NCBI RefSeq assembly: GCF_017591435.1
Contig: NC_059299.1
Coordinates: 12,858,342-12,922,341, forward strand
Origin: Portunus trituberculatus
Lineage: Eukaryota > Arthropoda > Malacostraca > Decapoda > Portunidae
Direction: 5' to 3'
DNA: 64,000 nt
The position numbers were made by a program, and so were the translations under genes. The notes beneath the pieces are model-generated. The model had not been told where the DNA came from, ran no database searches, and saw nothing but the letters and a program-made list of their open reading frames with translations. This document shows, piece after piece, positions 53,045 through 63,757 of the stretch. Every line of letters starts with the position of its first letter. Position 1 is the stretch's first letter.

Positions 53045-56000
53045 GTCCAGGCTGTCTGTTGGACGATGTCTTGGAGTGGCTGGCCACAGAAGAGGGATGT
53101 TCCAGAAAGTGGTATTTGGTGTGGCCAACACAGCGTATATTTTTTTATGGGTGGTGAGTTAAAACTGAATGGTGGTGACTGTCTAGTAAAGTTGCGGGTG
53201 GACTAAATCAGCTAATGGCCTCCAGCCAGAGGCCCTGTGTAGTCCTTGACAGTGTACTGAGGATTGATAAGACACCACACTTTAGAAGCTGGTGGTGACT
53301 TGTATCTACTTTGCCTCTTGGATCATTCACTGTCCTCCCCCATAAGTGGTCATTATGCATTGTCCCTTTTGATATAAAAAAAAACACCTAAGGCTTAATC
53401 ATTGTAAAAGGTAGTAATAAGGTCAGCTTTGAGCTTCTTATTTTACAAAGGATCATCTCCAATTTGTGGATAAAGCTTTCTACCTGAACATTAGTCTTGG
53501 AACATTTTTTCTTGTCTTCAATAGAAGGTTTTGGCACTTGCACATGATTTTCAGTCATGACGTTCATTTCAAATCATTAGTGTATAAGGAGATAAATGTG
53601 TTTCATTACAGCAATCTCGTAGCTTTCATGGTCTTTTGGTTGTATTTCCTTATTAAAAATACTTCTTGATGTTAGATTCATCACTCAAATTTCTAAAGAT
53701 GTCCTATGCTTCATGATGCAAGCTTTGTAATGGAACAAATCTTTTCCTAACGAGATATCACGATTTGTAGTTCATACTTTCAGCCGCTAGATGTCCTTAA
53801 CTTTCTTGTTGGAAATGAGATGTGGAATACTTTAAATATCAATTTATGGGCACTTTTCTATATAATTATGGTCATTGTATTTTATTTTTTCTTGTGTTTG
53901 ATGTTGCATATGTGTATTCTACCTGTGTACTATATATACACTTCAGTATCATAACTGTGAGTCCTTTCCTATGTTTATTTCTGCCATTAATGGACGTCTT
54001 CAACTTTTTTCTTGAATTAGATTTATGGACTCAAAACACATAAATCATCATCCCCCCATTTTGTTATTTTGTCTCAGGCCATTATCCAGGTCACTCATTG
54101 ACTATCACACAGCCACAGTATTATTCATTAAATGTGCGTTAGACTGTGTATTGGAAAATTCTCCTGCATTTCAAGACCCAGGATGTTTGTAAAACAAAGC
54201 AAACATTCAGTGATTTCAAAATATATTGTGCTGTGTGGAGTTTCATAGAATAAAAATTTTGTAAACAGTATACAAAAAATATGAAGTTTGGCTTGGCTAC
54301 TGATGAGGCTCCAGCCTCATCAGTAGCCAATATTATTGAAACCTCATTAAAGTATAGCCGAAACTAGTTACTGTATGAACACTATCCACACGTTACTGAA
54401 AGACGACACTATGGACACCTAACAGGTGAGACCATAATTACAGGTCATGATATTTCTAATTGCAAGGTGCACGCATCGTTTGTGTTGTGAAGTTTTGCAA
54501 TTTTGGTAAGTTTGTGTGGTGGATTATCTCGGATTTGTCATGCTTACTACATTTGTAAAACTAGAAAACAACTAACTGTTTTAGACCATAGTAGAGAACC
54601 AAATGGTATGGTCCATTTTAAACTGTGATGCTTATTGTCTTATTGTCTTTTTATTTTTATTTATTTTTATTTTTTTTTCAAGTTTTTATTGTTTGATAAT
54701 ATCTTTACACTGCAGGAATGCAGTGTTTTTGTCAGTCAGTTTATTGGGTGCAGAACCCATGGGCATGGGGCACTTGACAGCTTCCCCCACCATCATGCTA
54801 TGTAGCTCATTTACCAGGAATTTGTGTACAATTGTTTGTGAAAGTATGAAATGTTATGTAAGCCTTTTTTATTTTGACTTTTTCCTTGCCAGATTTTTTT
54901 TTTTTTCAAAGCATTTCAATTGTGTTGGAGAAAATAGATTATCCATACCTGATGAAAAGACTTTTATTGCATGTCCTGTTTATTAGTCAAATTCTCTTCA
55001 AAAGACAATTTTTTAATCAGTTTGACACAAAAGGCATTGTGGGAATCATGAAAATTCTTAATACTACAACTTGACATGTATTTAGAGTACGTATAAGTAC
55101 ATCTTTTAGTACATCTAATATCACGACCCACTGACCCTCAATGCAAGGTAGGGGTTTAAGCAGAATAAGGGAAACATCCTTAGACCATAGAGTTTGAAAC
55201 TGCTAGCTCCTGTATTTCAGAGTCAGTTCAATAGACATTGATGAAACACTCCTATTCCTTATTGAAGTGAAGTTAAGGGAGCAAGACAGTAGAAAATGCA
55301 AAGGCAACACTGAATGGATAGAGAGGGAGGGAAAAAATTACTGCATAAGTCATAGTGGAAGTAAAAGAAAATAATGTTACCTTGGAATTGAGAAATAGGA
55401 GGATCTATTAGTGGGATAAACAAAAATGAGTAGGTGCAAGCAAACTAGGAAGAGTGAGCAATCTGAAGTGTTACACAGACGAATAGTGTATTTAGAACTT
55501 GGAACTCCAATATGACAAATGTATACTTGAGATGAATGTATAAGATAATTATGTGCAGAAGCAGACTGAAAATAGAAAAATAAAGTAGTGTTCAATTCTG
55601 CATTCTATGAATCTGAGATCTTGTTCACAATTGACTAGCATATTTTGGAATTGTTGAAACTTTGTACTTGGCTTTCACTAGATCTATACAATTCATTGGC
55701 AGCAGAGTACAACACAATGCAACAAAAACCTCACCTCTTAATCAATGTTAAGGAGCAAGTTCATAAATACAATGCCAAGTGTAAACCTGAAGTCAGAATG
55801 AATCATAGGATTAAGGTGGTGTTTATAACCTGGTGCTAAAGTGAATAAATGTATGAATAAATTTTAAAGAATGGTGACACCATATGACAGCATTATGGTG
55901 CATAAATACTATAATTCAATCCATCAACCATGAAGAACATTCAAGAATGAAAGAACAACAGGTCACTGAAGGAAATGGACTAGCTCCACTTTTTCCCAAA

Positions 56001-56398
56001 ATATAATTGTAGTAGTTCTGGTATGATATCCTGCACCTACAGTGGTATCCCACCTTAACTAACTACATTCAGTACAAATCTCATTGCCAACTGACCATAA
56101 GAAGCAAATTAACATCCCACCAATAACTCCCATCACAAGTTAGAGGCAGTCATGGAAGGCAGAGTAATGTGTGGCAATGACATAGATGAATTATATTACT
56201 GTAAGATACAGCCAATACTCACTCATGCAGGAGCAGCTGACTTGTGGCTTAAATCTTATGATATGTCTGAACTAAAAGACTACACAAAACACATTTTTCT
56301 TAAACAAGAGAGAAGCGGGATACACAAATGGACAAGTAAAAAAAATGTCACTTTTGCTGTCATACGTAAGATCCAATTCATCAGAGTGCAATGAAGTA
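53045..56398. other. SRSF3 3' UTR and intergenic space before LANCL
   Basis: The SRSF3 transcript probably continues into the first several hundred bases. A perfect 18-bp hairpin lies at 54293-54330. The rest is AT-rich unique sequence; the short frames at 55645 and 56152 match nothing I recognise. The LANCL 3' UTR enters from the right on the minus strand. Confidence 0.5.
54293..54330. repeat. Perfect 18-bp inverted repeat with 2-base spacer
   Basis: TTGGCTACTGATGAGGCT is followed by CC and then its exact reverse complement. It is 1.25 kb past the SRSF3 stop and could fold as a hairpin in RNA from either strand. Confidence 0.9.
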
Positions 56399-59300
56399 TT
56401 AAAAGATATCGAAAAGAGGGAAAGATGCCTGCAAAGGATTGAGGAGATCAGCAACAAAGCAAACAGTGCCTCCTACACCCTCATACAGGCTGTAAGGGTT
56501 GTCAGGGGTGCGTGCCTGTTTGAACTCCTCAGTGTTGATGAAGTGGTAAAACTGAATGGCTCGGTGCAAATGTTTAGGGTCTTGAGTCAGTCTGTAGAGG
56601 ATGAGGAACACATACCCAGAGCCAGCCACACCATGGCAGATCCCTGCATAAAAGAGGAAAATCATCAATTACAAAATAAATAAAACCCCTTCAATTTGGG
56701 TGTTTGCTAAGGACTGAGTTGCCAGTGCTTGTAGGGTGCAGTCAACACTCCCAGAGTTCAACAGAGAAGCACACTATAAAACTGCCTCTTGTGATACATC
56801 TTGATGCACTGTACTTAGATGATACAAAACATTCATCCTAAGTGTTTATGTTAACAGAATCCATGGAATTTTGTAATGCACATTCTACAGAACAGCTATT
56901 ATAAACTGAATACTTGCAATTAGGCTCAGTTTTCATATTAATTTCTAATCTCCTACTACATATTTAGTTTGAAATATTTTCTCCTGGTTTTATCTGGCAA
57001 ATTTGGAAAGGAGATGAGCAACTATTATTTGTGCTGAGAGAATATTGTGACAGACTAAGTGACTGACTTTTACATGTAAAATTCCATTGGCAGGTAATCT
57101 GACAATTCTTTTTTTCAGACCATAGCAAATGCCCTAATTAGACAGTTCCTGTGTATATATGATGGAATTCAATGAACTTAACATTACTCTGCCTTACCTG
57201 GTCCTTTAGTCAACAAGCCTTTCTCCCAAGAAACTTCTCCACACCTCAAAGCAGAGTCTAGGTACTTCTTGTCTTCAAAAACCATGTAACCCTTGGCCAG
57301 CATATACACAAACCCTGCACAGAGGTTAAGAGGTTAGAGGGATGAATTGCTACTACAGATAATTTTGTTCAGTAATGCCAAAATCTCATTAAATGCCATT
57401 GACTGAAATGTTGATCATTTATTGCCTTGTACTATAGAATACCTCCATAGGCATCTCTTAGAGAGTAGTCTTAAAACTTGTTCTAAGAGTTCTTTATTTT
57501 CATAAGGGATTTTAAGTGTATTTTAAGTGTTTCCAAAAAACTATGAGGGGTCCTTCAATAACATCGGAGTTCTGTTCATTTGGTATGATATAATGTGATT
57601 TTCGTCATATCGGAATTCATAAGTGCTGAATTTGCCATTGCATTAGACATAGCATTTTCTTGAAAAAAAGTTTTAATTACTGTCCATTTAATGAGGCTAT
57701 ATGTAGTACAGGGCCCGTACTTATAAACACTAAGATGACATCCTAACAGTAAGAAGACGTCTTAAACCATAAAAATGGCGGAATTCGAGTCTTAAAGCCT
57801 TAAGAATGCATCCTCAGCCCTAAGAATGCGTCTTACTGCTAAAACACCTCTGGAAGTGGAATAGCAGGCCGCGCTCTCCTAAGCTTTCATCCTAAAAGTA
57901 AACATAGCCGCTCAAGAGGAACCGCACCGCCACCACCTGCGACAGAGATGGGCGTTTCATGAGAGGAAGGATGTCCTGAATGAGCTAGATGACCGTGAGT
58001 TGGTGAAGAGATATCGGCTGGACCGTGCTGGTATCACTTTCGTGACAGTCTTGGTGCGGGAAAGGCTGAAGAGACCTACTGCAAGGAACAAGGCCCTCTC
58101 CCCCGAGATGCAAGTGATCACTCTGCGGTACCTTGCCACAGGGAAGATGCAGCAATGCAACGCTGATGACTCGGGGCCCTCACAACAGACCATCAGCAGG
58201 GTCATCAGTGATACTTTGGAAGCACTCTTGGACAATGCCATCCTCTCCCAGTTCATAAGATTTCCAGTCACCCAACTGGAAACTCAGAGGAGGAAGGAGT
58301 AGTTTCTTCAGATTGCTGGCTTCCCTGAAGTGATTGGTGCTATTGATGGGATGCACGTGAGGATTGTGGCACCAAGTGAATATGAGGCAGAGTTTGTCAA
58401 CCGAAAGAGATACCGCAGCATCAACGTGCAGTTTGTGTTTGATGCTCGGTACCACATTATTGATGTGGTTGCAAAATGGCCGGAATCAGTTCACGATGCA
58501 AGAATACTTGCACAAAGTGGACTCTGCACCATATTTGAAAATGGCATCGTCCCAGCTGGGTGTCACTTACTGGGAGACAGTGGCTATCCCAGCAAGAAGT
58601 GGCTACTGACTCCATACCTCAGACCACAGCCTGGAGCACAGTCTTCTTATAACAGGTAAGTTACTGAGTAGTAAAATTTTGATAAAAAGTTATCTAATTA
58701 ATTATCCCACATCACACTAAACACACAACTAATTATTTGCCTCCCATAGTTACACTTTTTCATATAAACTAATATAAAGTGCTAAATTAATGAATTAGGT
58801 ATTTTGGAAATATTGCAGTTTCACAATCTTGACCCTTCCCCCTAACCTTACTGGATTCCCCCATAAGGTGAAGTAACCTAACCTAACATTTTGTAACCTC
58901 CTCACTGGATTTTCACTCCCCATTAAGGTAAAGTAACTTAACATTTTGGAACTTAACCAGAATAATTGATAGGGTAAAGTAACTTAACATTGTGTAACCT
59001 CCTACCTGGGGAGCTTTGCCCCCTCTGGATCCCCCAGAAAGTATGTTAACTCTTCAGTCTATTTGATTATTGCGCTTCACGCTTCGCATGTGTCACTTGT
59101 CTGGTGGGATTGTTATTGTTTGGGGAGAGAGCTTTGGTGGAGAAGGGCCCGGCAGGTTTGGAGAGAGGTTCTTATCAATAAACCTCAAAGATGCTTTCTT
59201 GCCTATTATTTAACCTGCCACACTTGGTTACCTAGTCAACAAATGGTAGCAGAGTGTAGTTCCGATCTACGGACCTCTGGTTTATGGGCCCAGAGGTCCG

Positions 59301-62300
59301 TAGATCGGAACTACGCTCTGCTGTGAAAACTTTCCTGGTGAAGACGGGATGTAACCAGGTGAAACTGAGGTGCATTTCCTCAGGACACTACTGCCTTCCA
59401 CTAAGGGATGAGAAAGAACTATGGAAGAGAACAGAAGAAATAATGTTCTCATTAGGTGATGGTGAAAAGGAAAAGAAGAAAATTTTAGATTGAAAAACTG
59501 CACCAGCAATTTGGTCATCCCACAAGTAAGAGACTGATCTAGCTGATGAAGGATGCAGGGATTGAGGACAAGATGTGTTTTGTGCTGGCAGAAGAGATAT
59601 CCAACAACTGTGAGATATGTATGAAGTACAAGAAGACACCATCAAGGCCAATTGTAAGTGTGAATATGACAAAAGAATTCAATGAAGTTGTAGCAATAGA
59701 CTTAAAGGAGTTTAGAAAAGGAGAAATATATTTTCTTCATATGGTAGCCATGGCATCAAGGTTCTCAAAATCATGTGTGACAAAAAGTAAAGAGCCAAAG
59801 GAGATAATTGAAAAGATTATGGAAACGTGGTTGGGAACTGGTTTGGGAGCTCCTGGAAAGTTTCTGTGATAATGGTGGTGAGTTTGCCAACAATGTCTCC
59901 CTAGAGATGTGTGAGAACATGAACATTCAAGTAATGCATACAGCAGCTTATTCTCCTTTCAGTAATGGTCTGTGTGAACGTAATCATGCCATTATAAATG
60001 AAATGGTGGCAAAAATAATGGCAGAGCAGCCAGATTTGTCCTTAAGAGTTGCTTTGGCATGGGCAGTCAATGCTAAGAATTGTTTTCAGATGGTGGGGGG
60101 TTTCAGTCCATATCAACTGGTATATGGACGAAATCCTAGATTGCCTTGTACCATGAGTGATGACCTTCCTGCCCTGGAGGGTACAACATCTAGTGAAATG
60201 GTTGCTAAACATCTCAATGCTAGTCACTCTGCAAGAAAAGCCTTCATCGCTGCAGAAATATCTGAGAAAATACGAAGTGCTCTAAGACACAAAGTAAGAA
60301 CCACAGGAAGAGCCTTTGAAAATGGAGATAAAGTATACTTTAAAAGAGAGGAGCAAAAGGAATGGAAAGGACCAGCTACTGTCATTGGAAAAGATGGAAA
60401 AACTTTAATTTTGAAGTATGGGTCAGGCATTGTATGAGCCCATGAAACGCATGTTCAGGAGATACCCTACAATTTTGACAAAGATGCGGAAAAAGGAAGA
60501 AAGGCACTTCTTGATGTGTTGAAGCATCAGAGAAAAGAGAGAAAAGAAGAAAAGGTCAGCAGTAAGGAGAAAAAGATAAAAGCAGTGGTAAATCCAGTCG
60601 AAAATGTTGTAGAAGATAAAGGTAGTGATGAAACTGATGAGGAAGAGGATCACACCATGGAAGAAGAGGACAATACTACAGGAAGCACTCCAAAGGACAA
60701 TGTAAAGGTCAGAAGCATTCCAGAGATTGGGCAGAAAGTAAGATTTCAATTGAAGTCTTCCGATGAATGGCAGACAGTTACTGTGCACAGTCGAGCTGGA
60801 AAATCTACAGGAAAATATAGTAATTGGAGGAACATTGAACATGAAGATGGATGCATATCAGCCCTTGACTGGAAAAGTGATGTAGAAAAATGGGTACCAG
60901 TCTCAGAAGAGGAGGAAGTGCAGAAACCCAGTGAAATAATCATGGTTTGTGAAAATAAGGAAAATGTTGAACTTGAAAAAGCAAAACAAGAAGAAATGAA
61001 AAATTGGACGAAATTTGATGTGTATGAGGAAGTCCCAAATGTAGGTTAAAAAGCTTTGTCGGTTCGGTGGGTAGTAACACAAAAAGAAAACAGTGACGGG
61101 AAAAAGAAAGGAAAGCAAGGTTGGTTGCCAGAGGCTTTGAGGAAAAAGAGAAACTCAGTCAGATTTTCCAACTGTTAGCAAGGAAGTGTTAAGGTCCTTT
61201 ATTGCTATTTTGTCATCTAAAAAGTGGGCAGTGAATTCCATTGATATTAAGGCTGCTTTCCTACAGAGTGAACAGTTTGATCGTAAAGTGTACCTTGTTC
61301 CTCCTGTTGAAGCACATAGTGATGAGAGTGTACTGTGGAAATTAAGGAAGTGTGTGTATGGCCTCAATGATGCTGCTAGGAAATGGTACCTCACTGTGAA
61401 AACTTTCCTGTTGAAGATGGGATGTAACCAGGTGAAAACTGACCCTGCAGCATTCTACTGGTACTGTGAGGGAGAATTATGGGGTATGTTCACCTTTCTA
61501 TTCCTTTTCTTTTCGTGGGACTCTTGGGTTGCCATGATGCGCGTGCAAAATTGGCGCCAAATTGTTGTTTTGTCAAAATGAAGATGCCTTCAATTATTAA
61601 GGTTGAAATGAAGAGGTGTGTGTTTAAAACTAACTAAATAAATATATTTTTCATGTAGGGTATATTTTTTACGCATTTTCACCCGTTTCTTGTGTAATTT
61701 CTCTAAAAACATTACATAACGTTTGCTCATGTTAGCGGTTAGCGGTATAAGCGCCTAAAGACGGTTACTTAACAAAGCATCCTGCTAGGAAAGATTCTTA
61801 GCGCTTAAGTCTCGTAGGTTAGGTACTTTTCCTAACTAAGACGGCATCTTTGTGGAGTTTTATAAGTACGGCCCCAGATGCCTACGCCTGTACGACTAAC
61901 TCCACAGGTGTGAAGTCAAAGCAGTAGTATACTAATAATATTACTACTAATAAGATCTCTTTCTCTCTATCATGAATTCAGTCAATTTTCAGCTTGATCT
62001 GGGACCTTCAGATAAGTCAAGAGACCATATGAGAGCCTCATGTTATGATGATAGCCAGATCATTGTGTTCAGATGATGTTTCATGCCTAACTCACCTGGG
62101 GCCCCATGACACCAGTGGACCAGCTCATCCCTTCTCCGGCCTCTGCTCACCCCGACCTCATCCATAGATGCTGGAAAGTTGCCATTGGGCTGCTGCAAGG
62201 CTACAAGAGCATCCAGAGCCTTCTTAATTAACAGTTTGGACTCTGGACGTTTGGAAAGCCATTCTGGAAAACTGTACCAAACTTAACTAAAATGATGATC

Positions 62301-62727
62301 TTAATGCTTGGAAAGCAATGCTAACAAAAAAGTAGTATGTAGCATCAAATGCAGTGAGAAAAAGATTCTTCATAACTCCTAAAGGATAAAATTATAACAA
62401 AACTGATAAGGATATCTTTGACTAATTGAATTTCAAAAATATGTTATTGTATAAAAAGTATTCAAGTAACATGAAAACTACTAAGAACAAATCCTGGCAC
62501 TTTGATTATACACACACACACACACACATGAAAATCTTGCAGGGGCAAGCAGTGACTCACCACAGCAACATGGTCAGGATGCCCGATACCCCGTGTGCTG
62601 CCCCCAAATACTCAGTTTCATAGTACTGGTACATGAGGGGCACACAACTGTTGTGAGCCTTGGAGTACCTCCGGCCGGACTCCACCATGCTGTCTAGGAT
62701 AGCAAATAGATGCTCATCCTCAAGAAT
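56399..62727 (-). CDS. LANCL3: LanC-like protein, C-terminal four exons; N-terminus beyond right edge
   Basis: LanC-like proteins are eukaryotic zinc proteins related to bacterial lanthionine cyclases. LANCL1 and 2 add glutathione to dehydroamino acids; the role of LANCL3 is less clear. Exons, right to left: 62727-62561, 62271-62096, 57314-57198 and 56643-56399, with phases closing. Seen: PLMYQYYETEYLGAAHGVSG, the first zinc ligand in LVHWCHGAPG, then GFVYMLAKGY, GICHGVAGSGYVF with the Cys-His zinc pair, and the C-terminal SLYEGVGGTVCFVADLL ending FPLFDIF. All three zinc ligands are kept. The ending and the GVAGSGY stretch favour LANCL3 over LANCL1/2, from memory of the human paralogues, so the subtype is less sure than the family. 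The 4.8-kb intron 57315-62095 contains a Harbinger element with a nested Copia element. The exon at 62727 starts in phase 0. Confidence 0.92.
57895..58659 (+). pseudogene. HARBI1-like transposase, nonsense-mutated and truncated
   Basis: The frame reads WAFHERKDVLNELDDREL, then YRLDRAGITFV, the HTH part QTISRVISDTLEAL, and after an in-frame TAG at 58300, VIGAIDGMHVRI with the first catalytic Asp. DVVAKWPESVHDARIL and LLGDSGYPSKKW with the second Asp follow (DDE_Tnp_4 family). It ends at NR/GTAAGT, a splice donor. The third catalytic acid should lie in a following exon that I could not find, perhaps lost when the Copia element entered. No clear start codon is visible. Confidence 0.85.
59044..59241 (+). 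repeat. Left LTR of the Copia-type element
   Basis: The segment begins TGTTAAC and ends AGTCAACA, the usual TG...CA ends, and stops two bases before TGGTAGCAGAG, a primer-binding site complementary to initiator tRNA-Met. Its 198 bases suit the short LTRs of animal Copia elements. No second copy is in the window, so the left boundary is inferred. Confidence 0.65.
59244..59322. other. Primer-binding site expanded into an initiator-tRNA-Met hairpin
   Basis: TGGTAGCAGAG at 59244 is the complement of an initiator tRNA 3' end including CCA. The complementarity continues through the T arm and variable region to the anticodon (TTTATGGGCC, complement of CAT). From 59290 the opposite strand appears: CCAGAGGTCCGTAGATCGG and on to CTCTGCT, the tRNA 3' half in sense. 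The arms 59248-59280 and 59290-59322 pair over 33 bases with one mismatch. The ATCG T-loop start is the mark of a eukaryotic initiator tRNA. Confidence 0.85.
59470..60440 (+). pseudogene. Copia-type integrase, frameshifted
   Basis: The zinc-binding HHCC region is legible as HQQFGHPTSKR and NCEICMKYKK, with a stop between them near 59538. The core has VVAIDLKEF (first Asp), then after a frame change near 59860 CDNGGEFANN (second Asp) and SNGLCERNHAIIN (Glu). A C-terminal part with FENGDKVYFKREEQKEWKGP follows to a stop at 60437. All three catalytic acids are present, but no single frame spans them. Confidence 0.82.
60516..61482 (+). pseudogene. Copia-type linker and N-terminal reverse transcriptase
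   Basis: An acidic and Lys-rich linker (60516-60960) leads to the reverse-transcriptase start KQEEMKNWTKFDVYEEVP, a stop at 61047, more frame changes, then SIDIKAAFLQSEQFDRKVYL (motif A with its Asp) and WKLRKCVYGLNDAARKWY. Homology stops at about 61482, before the YVDD motif, where Harbinger sequence resumes. Confidence 0.8.
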
Positions 62728-62794
62728 CTGCAAAATTATCAGAAATGGAGAATATAGTCCAGCTGACATTCTTGTTATATAAGTAGGGTTAGTA

Positions 62795-62798
<4 letters not shown>

Positions 62799-62866
<68 letters not shown>
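62799..62866. repeat. (AG)n microsatellite
   Basis: About 34 AG units, followed by a short TA run that holds the TA target of the next element. A short CA run also lies at 62509-62528. Confidence 0.96.
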
Positions 62867-62869
<3 letters not shown>

Positions 62870-63064
62870 ATATATATACAGTAAGTCCTCGTTATATGGT
62901 AGTTCTTTATCCGATTAATTCCCAGTTATGGTATTTGGAAATTACTACCCTCGATTCGATATACGGTAAAAAAAATTCACAGATACGGCATCCGCTCATG
63001 TCATCCGAGAGGGCCCAGCGCGGGGGATCAGGGGTGATAACGTCATCCACGCCACACCTCCCCA

Positions 63065-63757
63065 CCACTCGCAGTACTGACTTTAACTTGACCACGCTTG
63101 GAGCCTGTTATCTCTTCCCCTACCCCCCCTTTTTTTAACTACATTACATATTACTTACATGCATTATTAATTAGATGAATAAATGGAATATTAAATGGTC
63201 TATTGTAAGCATAAATATATTCATAATAATTATGGCAAACATTTAAAGCCTACTACCAGTGGCAAACCATGCAGCAACTGATAAAGGGCACAGATGGGCC
63301 TGGCAAACTCACTATCATTGAATGGTGGAAGTCGTATAACATCAAGCACGCCTTAGATAACATCAAGTCATCTTGGGACGAAGTGAAGATCTCTATCATG
63401 AACTTGGCATGCCACTCACAGTACTGACTTTAACTTGACCACCCTTGGAGCCTATTATCTCTTCCCCTCCCCCCCTTTTTTAACTGCATTACATATTACT
63501 TACATGCATTACTAATTGGATGAATAAATGGAATATTAAAGGGTCTATTGTAAGCACAAATATATTCATAATAATCATGGCAAACACTAAAAGCCTACTA
63601 CCAGCGGCAAACCATGCAGCAACTGATAAAGGGCACAGATGGGCCTGGCAAACCCACTATCAGTATATGGTGGAAGTTGTATAACATCAAGCACGCCTTA
63701 GATAGCATCAAGTCATCTTAGGACGAAGTGAAGATGTCTACCATAAACTTGGCGTGG
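63065..63757. repeat. 347-bp tandem duplication inside the Tigger element
   Basis: 63065-63411 and 63412-63757 are direct repeats with scattered substitutions, anchored by CAGTACTGACTTTAACTTGA in both. Both contain the same transposase piece. Confidence 0.88.

Larger units (their letters stand above)
59044..61482 (+). mobile_element. Copia-type LTR retrotransposon, rearranged and 3'-truncated
   Basis: Order: one LTR (59044-59241), an initiator-tRNA primer site extended into a hairpin (59244-59322), about 45 bases of displaced reverse-transcriptase sequence, integrase (about 59470-60440), an acidic/Lys-rich linker, and a reverse-transcriptase N-terminal part (about 60960-61482). The integrase-before-RT order is that of Ty1/Copia. 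Gag and protease are missing at the left, and the YVDD half of RT, RNase H and the right LTR at the right. Stops and frameshifts are frequent. Confidence 0.82.
57712..61874 (+). mobile_element. PIF/Harbinger DNA transposon, interrupted by a Copia element
   Basis: The ends GGCCCGTACTTATAAA (left) and TTTATAAGTACGGCCC (right) are inverted repeats with one mismatch. CAG is duplicated at 57709-57711 and 61875-61877; a 3-bp duplication is the rule for PIF/Harbinger. The left part encodes a HARBI1-type transposase on the plus strand. The subterminal zones carry repeated CTTAAG/GAATGC motifs. It lies in a LANCL intron, opposite to the gene's strand. Confidence 0.88.

Noticed and set aside
56152..56394. 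Plus-strand 80-codon frame near the LANCL last exon
   Set aside because: No family resemblance, and it lies at the expected LANCL 3' UTR on the opposite strand.
58860..59010. Short repeated AAGTAACTTAACATT motifs as a possible regulatory or CRISPR-like array
   Set aside because: Irregular spacing and decayed units inside a transposon; looks like a small local duplication.
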